From NCBI GenBank assembly GCA_012295275.1, contig CM022679.1, forward strand, positions 19,031,842 through 19,095,841: a stretch of 64,000 nt of DNA. The letters are read 5' to 3'. Below the pieces are notes generated by a model, which saw nothing but the letters and a program-made list of their open reading frames with translations, did no database searches and was not told the DNA's origin. Both the position numbers and the translations under genes were made by a program. This document shows positions 57,173 to 64,000 of this stretch, one piece after another; position 1 is the stretch's first letter; each line of letters begins with the position of its first letter. This DNA comes from Chrysomallon squamiferum. Lineage: Eukaryota > Mollusca > Gastropoda > Neomphalida > Peltospiridae.

Positions 57173-58498
57173 TGTGGTCAAAAGTTACCGTGCTAAAAGT
57201 ATATTTATTGTTCCAATGACTAGAGGATGTACAGTTGATATATAGTCAATGAAATACATCAAACCGTAATTTTAATATTACAAAAATATAAACACACGCA
57301 TTGGAAATTATATATATGGAACAGCTTTTCTTGATATATGCATTATTTGTAAAAGAAAATATGTCCTTGTTTTTTTGTTTTTTTGTTAGTAATATCTAAA
57401 TTATAATTTGATTTGATTTCTTTTGCCAGTGACGATATTTTTGCGCAACAGACGTTAGCGTTGACTGCTAATGTTTCATAACTGTGATATAACTTAATAC
57501 ATGCATTATGTCCAGTGGATTACTCTTAGTATTGATTATTGATTTGTTTGATACATGTACAGCATGACATTTGTAAGCAAAAATGGACAACAGATTCAGT
57601 GTCAGACTGGAATTCTTTTCTCGTTAGATTAAACATTCGATAGTACATTTAGAAAGAGAAAATAAATACTGCTTCATTTCTTTTTGGTTAACATTAGTCT
57701 GCCTGGTAAATTAAAAGTCTTCATTTATTTGAATATACTCACAAGAAAAATATGTGCATGCTTACATACATACATACAAACATAAATACACAAACACGTG
57801 TATAAATTACTAAAATTTTGCAGCAATGATAAACATCTAATATTTCCTGTAAGGAAACTTAACGTAATAAAGTTAAACAAATATTCATTATTCAGATTTT
57901 AAAAATAATTTAATTTATTATTTTATCACAAAATGAAAGAAAATAATTAATCAAAGCCGGATTCTGTTTATTGTTACATTTTGCCTTTGCTTAAATATCG
58001 TATGCCTTGTGTACATATATTTATGGGTGCAAACATATACAAACATACATACATACATATATACAGTACATACATACATATACACATACATATTGTGATT
58101 TCCGTCCCAAAATTTAAATTTGTGTGCATATATTTTTTCCTTGTATATAAAGGTAACAGCCTCAGTAACACTTTGTAATCATAACGTCTTGTGTTTATGA
58201 CTTTCTGTGTTTAATATTTCTTGCATTATTATTATGATTGTTTTATAACTTCTAATCTTTATGACATCTTGTATTAGGAATAAAGTTCTGACTTTGCTCT
58301 TTCGAGGTGACTCATCTCTTTGTGTGTTGTTTGAAAGATGATTTTGTTTGAGATACCAGTTTAATCTCACTGCAGTCAGCCAGTACGAAATCAGTTCCAG
58401 TCAGCGGTATGGAAACGTTTATTTATTTTTTTATTTTTATTTTTTTTTATTTCTTCTTCTTCTTCTTCTTTTTCTTCTTCTTCTTCTTATTATTATTA

Positions 58499-58531
<33 letters not shown>

Positions 58532-61500
58532 TGCTCGGTTTAAACTTTGATGCTGGTGAGACAAAGCGTCATGTGTGGCTTAATAGATGAGCAAAATTAA
58601 GAGTTTTTCTTTATAAAATAAATGCTTTAAAATTAAAACAGTCTATTTTTAATCTTCATTTTATTTTATTTTATTTTATTTTATTGATATTTTTATTTTT
58701 GCTTACTTTCTTTATTTTTTTTCATTTCTTTAATTTATTATTATTAAACATTTTTTCTCAAAATTCCTTATAATTGTTTCCAAAGCTTTCAGCTTCGGTT
58801 AATGCGGAGGACTAATTAATCCAGAAGATTTGACAGTACAGTGAAAACCAAGGATGAAGACAGTAGCAGATAACACTGAACATTTTTATATATTAACACA
58901 GATTCATATATAAAGTCAACATATACAGTTCTTTATATCAACCCGCGCAGTGAAAGTTAGTTACATTCAAACAACGAGATCAACTTGATGTCAGTCACCT
59001 CTTTAACGCCATTATTAACTTGTTCAGCTGGAACCTCGAAGTATTCAAACTTCCTCTCGCTTTCTAAAAGCTCTAAACAGCTTACATGCTAGCAAATATT
59101 TCTTTAATACAACGATTTAGCTGAAGGAAATGGACAGGAAAGGAGACTGCGTCTCAAACAGGAGCTGTGGCGGTGTGAATGTAATACTATCTTTTATACT
59201 TCTAAATTATTAAGGTAGTTTTAGACAAAATAATACCGTTACAAAAGATTTTGTCTCTTCACAAGAGAAATAATAACGTCGTCATGTACTTGGTAGATGT
59301 TTTTTCTGACATTAAACAGAATCTTTAGAATAAATGAGTACCACCTCTTCACTGACTTCACGACTATTGAAGAAAAAATATTCATAATTTTCATTGAAAT
59401 TAGTTACTAATTAAAATTCAAAATCAAAATCTGGTATGGCGTCACAGTATCGACCGGTCAAAGTTAAGTAGGGATTTGTAAAAATTGTATGTGGGAATAT
59501 TACAATTATATCATCTAATCACAGACTCAGTCTTTAAAAGTTTGCTGCACTGAAAGTCTTGGGTACACATATTAAATAAAGATTCATACTGATTAGCATG
59601 ACAGAATTCCTAAAGATAATCGATACCGAATAATTACTGCCAAATATAGGGAGATAATATTTTACGATAAATATATTAATGATTTTGAAATAAAAGTTTA
59701 TTTTGCACTTGTAAACATGCAACGTCAAAATTAATATAAGAATATAGAGCAATACTAAATTATCAATTTAAATTACGAAATAATTTAAGCTTGATAGAAT
59801 GTAGTGATTTATCTTTTATTTTATGTTTTTGATTGTCTCGTCTTTTTCTTTGTAGTGCAAAATCATCTGGTGTGATTTTATTTTGTATTTTAATGTTGTC
59901 ATGTTCGCCATGTTGTTTTAGTTGGCAAAACTCGTTATAAACATAGTTAAGTATGTGTCAAATGTAAACACATGTTCTCAAAGACAATTGATTTTCTGTC
60001 TCAAAAAATAGACGCAGTGTCTAGAACGAGGCGTCCAAGTTAACTCACAAGTAATCCGCTCTTCGCTCATGTTGTTGATAACACTGAATTACTTGTGTAG
60101 TCCCCACAGATTTACACAGAATACCTTTCCGTAACCACATCGTATCGCCATACATTATTTCTTTCACGTCACTTTTCTATTAGCTTTTTTCATGACGCAT
60201 TCATTTTGGGTCAAGAAAGAAAACGCCCCTCAAATGATAATAAGCATAGCTTGATAAATGTGACACTCCTCAACGAGAAAACTAAGATTTAATGAAAATA
60301 AATATCCTCCCTTCTGTTTTCAAAGTATTCAGCTAATGGTCGTATATTATATTTTCTAAACGAAAGGAAATGATTATTGTTATCATTATTATTATTGATA
60401 TTACTGTATTTTGTTGTTGTTGTTGTTGTTATTATTATTAATATTATTTTTTAATTACTTATCTTAATATAGTCCAGTGTTTTCAGATATTACTTTTAGT
60501 TTTGCAATTATCAGCCATCTGGCTTGTAATTTTAATAATAATAATAATAGTAATATTAATAGGTGCAGTAGTAGTAATTAACAGTAAGAACAGCAAAAGT
60601 AGTAGCAGTAGTGAAAAGAAATAACAGTTGTAATGAGGATGTCTGCACTACACACATTTCTACATTTTCTGCTGAAAAACTAATAACAACAGAAATTGAA
60701 AAAAGAAAATGTAATGAAAATATTGCATGATATATTTTTGATTATTTCAGTTTTTCATACCTTTTCCCTTGATAATTTGTAATTTTGAATCATGCGCAGG
60801 AAGACATTTACTTTTGAATTTTATACGCACACAAACACACAAATATAAACGTACACCTGCATAGTACATACGTGAAATTAAACACAAAAATACACACATC
60901 ACAGAAGCATACGCACAAACACACACAGACACATCTGCATATAATCTTACTGTCAAAAGCATAATAGATTCAAAAATCCAAATTTAACGAGGGTGATGAA
61001 CTGATATAGCCATCAGAGAGAGCCTTTTAAAAACTTTTATATTCAGTATTCAGCTTGAAAATATTTTGATCTTATCATGATATTGCCTTAATGTTATTAA
61101 AAATATATTTTTACCAATAATTACCATGTGACTATAAAATAATGAGAATGTAGCAAGTAATAATAAAGTAATTATCAGCGTTTTTTTCAACTTATTTTGT
61201 TGACATCAGTGGTGTAATTAAAAAAATTAAAATATATAAAATAAATGATCCATGATAATATTAAAATATGAACATTTATTTTGAATACATTATGACAAAG
61301 ATTACGAAACCGCTAGTTTTAAATTAAGTTGTGAGAGAAATATGCTTATAAATATGCTTTTTTCTGAAGCTTTTAATTCATGGCTCGCTATTTTATTTAA
61401 ATATTAATAGAATATAGTATAGGAGGGGCTTCAACAATCAACACTGGGTTTTTTTCGTTTATTTATTTATTTAGTTTTATTAGTTTTATTATTTTGTTGT

Positions 61501-62637
61501 GGTTGCTGGTATATATTCGTTTAGCGTGCCATAACGTGCAACTTTTATTTATTTTATTTTAAGATGAACATTGATCCAGTAACAGTTGATCATACACACA
61601 CGCACGCACGCACACACACAGACATACACACACATTCACACACATATCATTATATTAATATTTCTTATAGACTAGTAGGTGGCGGAAAATCTGCACGACT
61701 AGTTCCCCTATTCAAACAGTATCTCAGCTCCATCCCAGTAACAACTAAAAACATTCTGTCACTAAAAAGAATCATAACTGTATATACATTATCATAAATT
61801 ATCTAACTAATAATACTCTTTGTAAAGATGATTTTGTTATTTTTATACAATATTTACAAACAAACATATACACTTCATTGAACAAGTAAAATATTGGAAA
61901 TAATATCAGTCATACAAAATACAAGTTTTGTTATAGGCAGAAAAGGACCAACCCTGTCTAATAAACAAAAATAAACATTGAAAACTGAAAAGTGTATGTT
62001 CTGTAATTAAAATAATCAGTCAGCCGGTGAAAACATAGGTGAAATATGAAACAACTCATCATAAGTTAATGTTTTACGTCATCATAAGTAATAATTTGAT
62101 CATTTTAAAATGAACGATAGTATTCGTACATAAATGATATTACTGATATTTCCGTTTCCCACAGAGTGATATTTATATCATCTTCTCTTCCTACAAAGTT
62201 TAGAAACGATATGATTGGGTTTCAGTGTAATCATACCACATTGCTTCAGTCTAGAATCAGCTGCATTCTTCACCGGAAAATATTGGCAACATAATAATTT
62301 TTCAAGATATATATTCAATACTTATGTCTCTTTGTCGACAACTAAAAGTAAATAGACATATCAGAAATACGTAATACTTTATTTGTTGATTTTTCAGCTC
62401 CACTCTTCTACTGCTTCTTCAACTGTGTTTCGAATTTAAAGTCGAGGATGACAGCCGGATGACATAATGGTTCAGTTAACTTAGTGACAGTTTACTTCAT
62501 TGTTTCCATGTCGATGCAGAATCGAACTTCGTCCTCTTATTCTATCAGTCTAATTAATTTTCATTATTTTTTGAAACTCCATTTGTTAATATGATAACCG
62601 TGTAACAGAAGAGTAACAAACTCACAAAACATTACTG
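57173..62637. other. Convergent intergenic region between the two cadherin-like genes
   Basis: 5.5 kb between the stop codons of two genes transcribed toward each other, so it should hold both 3' UTRs. AATAAA occurs at 57661 and 58279 on the plus strand. Simple repeats include (TTC)n(ATT)n and poly-T at 58452-58532 and (CA)n near 61592-61650. No further gene was recognised. Confidence 0.6.
58452..58532 (+). repeat. (TTC)n(ATT)n poly-T compound tract
   Basis: TTC repeats, a few ATT repeats and a 27-base T run in succession. Confidence 0.9.
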
Positions 62638-63327
62638 TTAGAATTCTGATATATTACGAATATCAAACCTGACTCTTGTACGTTTATTTTTCCTGCAGTT
62701 CTGGATTGAAAACATTTTGCTGACTCTGTTCCAAAATGTCTGGCGTGACGAGGATTTGGTGTTTTTTCTTAGCGGATTAGGGCTGTACTTGCTACATTCT
62801 TGCTGAGCAAACGTAACCGAAGTAACATGAGCATCACTCGATCTCGGTGGTGCAAATGAAATGGCGTCGTCAAAATCAAAGTCAAGAGAAGAATTACGAC
62901 TTGTTGTGGACGATCTGTCGTCGTCGGGAGATGATGAATACACCATGCATGTCCCCGTGTCAGCAGAGTTGTAAGAAATATTTCCAGAGCAACTGGAGTC
63001 GTTTGAAGGTTTGCGGATGCCTGGAGGATTGAGCTGTTGTGCACACGGTGCTGTCTTTCTGGGTTTTGTCCTCGCAAGACGTATAAAGATAATGAGCATT
63101 CCACACATGACGGCGAGAAAGACACCAACCGTTGACATGAAGATGGAAAATGGAATGTTCATTTCCACTGTATTTCCATTGTCCATTCCGGAAAAATGTG
63201 GAGGGATATCATTAAAAGGAATTTCTCTGAGCATGCCAGGGAAACTGTTGATGTATCTTCCTCTAGAGCTAATCTGAATACGTAACGTGGCGGTTATGTA
63301 CCTGTGATTCTGTGATTCTTCTTCTGC
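62638..63327 (-). CDS. Last exon of a second cadherin-like gene (partial; paralogue of 49258-57172)
   Basis: The exon opens after CTATATTACAG in phase 0 with AEEESQNHRYITATLRIQIS, which aligns with AREVSPSKRSTTTTLRVNIL at the start of the last exon of the neighbouring cadherin-like gene. Acceptor phase and the position relative to the membrane helix are the same. An extracellular stalk follows (FPGMLREIPFNDIPPHFSGM), then a membrane helix (FSIFMSTVGVFLAVMCGMLI), a RLARTKPRK stop-transfer and a Ser/Asp-rich tail that turns basic and ends RNISEF before the stop at 62640-62638. SEF could serve as a class I PDZ ligand. The exon gives 229 residues. The preceding exons are not visible before position 64000, so the gene continues off the right edge. 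Confidence 0.8.
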   Translation of the reverse strand, partial: AEEESQNHRYITATLRIQISSRGRYINSFPGMLREIPFNDIPPHFSGMDNGNTVEMNIPFSIFMSTVGVFLAVMCGMLIIFIRLARTKPRKTAPCAQQLNPPGIRKPSNDSSCSGNISYNSADTGTCMVYSSSPDDDRSSTTSRNSSLDFDFDDAISFAPPRSSDAHVTSVTFAQQECSKYSPNPLRKNTKSSSRQTFWNRVSKMFSIQNCRKNKRTRVRFDIRNISEF

Positions 63328-64000
63328 CTGTAATATAGGAGTATAAATATTTGTTCATTCAGTTTGTTTCTTACTAATATTTGTTTATACCACTGATAAT
63401 AATATTCATAGTAGTAGCAGAGGTGGTAACAGAAACAGTAATATTAGTAGCAGGAGCAGTAGTAGTAATAGTAGAAGTACAATCAGCAGCAGAAGGCTTA
63501 ATAAAAGTAGCTGTCATTATTGCTGAATTAGTAATGTAATAGCGTTTGTAGTAATGTTAGTAATATTTGTGGTTGCCGTTTTCAAACAGAGAAATTTGAT
63601 TTCATTCACAAACATAATTCTGCTACGATTGCTTTCGGTCATTTCAAAAACACAGGTAATAATTTCAAATAAATATGTTTTAAAAAGCAATTTCTGTAAA
63701 CAAATTGACAGGTTTTCAAAGGAAACATTGTAAAATTTAATGTGACTACATTTTACTAATGAAACATTTGGTTTGTTTCTTGAGTTTTATTTGTTATGTT
63801 TTGTATTTTCATTTTAATTAGTAAACCTTTAAAAATTTAATCAATAAATATAAAATTATACTTCATAAATATTTAAATTCTACATATTTATTTTTATAGA
63901 ATTGGTTTTCACTTTCTGTTTTATAAACATATATGGATATAAGTGACAAGGAGATATATTAAAGGTCGACCATAACTGATCCGAAAATCATCAAAATTTC
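63328..64000. other. Intron of the second cadherin-like gene
   Basis: Sequence upstream (on the minus strand) of the last exon. It contains AGT/AGC-type triplet DNA at 63405-63500. I looked for a counterpart of the FTIDP-type penultimate exon and found none, so the intron is at least 670 bp. Confidence 0.6.

Overview
This window is animal nuclear DNA. Its genes are split by GT-AG introns, it is strongly AT-rich, and microsatellites are dense. The protein families (an invertebrate-type NMDA receptor GluN2 subunit, a CYP3-clan cytochrome P450 and protocadherin-15-like cadherins) suggest a mollusc or another lophotrochozoan. That assignment is inference; no sequence search was possible.

Four genes can be assembled by hand. 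(1) Minus strand, 27466 to 348: a 16-exon GluN2-like subunit of about 1030 residues, whose exon phases all join in frame. (2) Plus strand, 32558 to 36996: an 11-exon, 509-residue CYP3-like P450, head to head with gene 1 across about 5.1 kb. (3) Plus strand, 49258 to 57172: an 11-exon, 553-residue single-pass cadherin-like protein. (4) Minus strand, 63327 to 62638: the last exon of a second cadherin-like gene, a tail-to-tail paralogue of gene 3 that continues beyond the right edge.

Repeats dominate the rest. The second intron of the receptor gene (8.7 kb) holds a 6.3-kb tandem array of a 57-bp unit (about 14222-20540). Its period is a multiple of three, so it opens long meaningless reading frames on both strands. 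The first intron (5.1 kb) holds a TA-flanked Tigger/pogo-like MITE at 25986-26668. The 12.3-kb gap between the P450 and cadherin genes holds two nearly identical ~500-bp arms in inverted orientation (38212-38716 and 41292-41784). In the cadherin gene, a 46-bp minisatellite repeats an exon end together with its splice donor six times.

No shared pathway links the genes: one is a neuronal glutamate receptor, one a microsomal monooxygenase, two are adhesion-type membrane proteins. The most notable biology is in the receptor. Its pore loop has Gly-Ala where GluN2 subunits have Asn-Asn, and two agonist-pocket positions are unusual, while the rest of the GluN2 signature is kept. No tRNA, rRNA, CRISPR or prokaryotic feature was seen.
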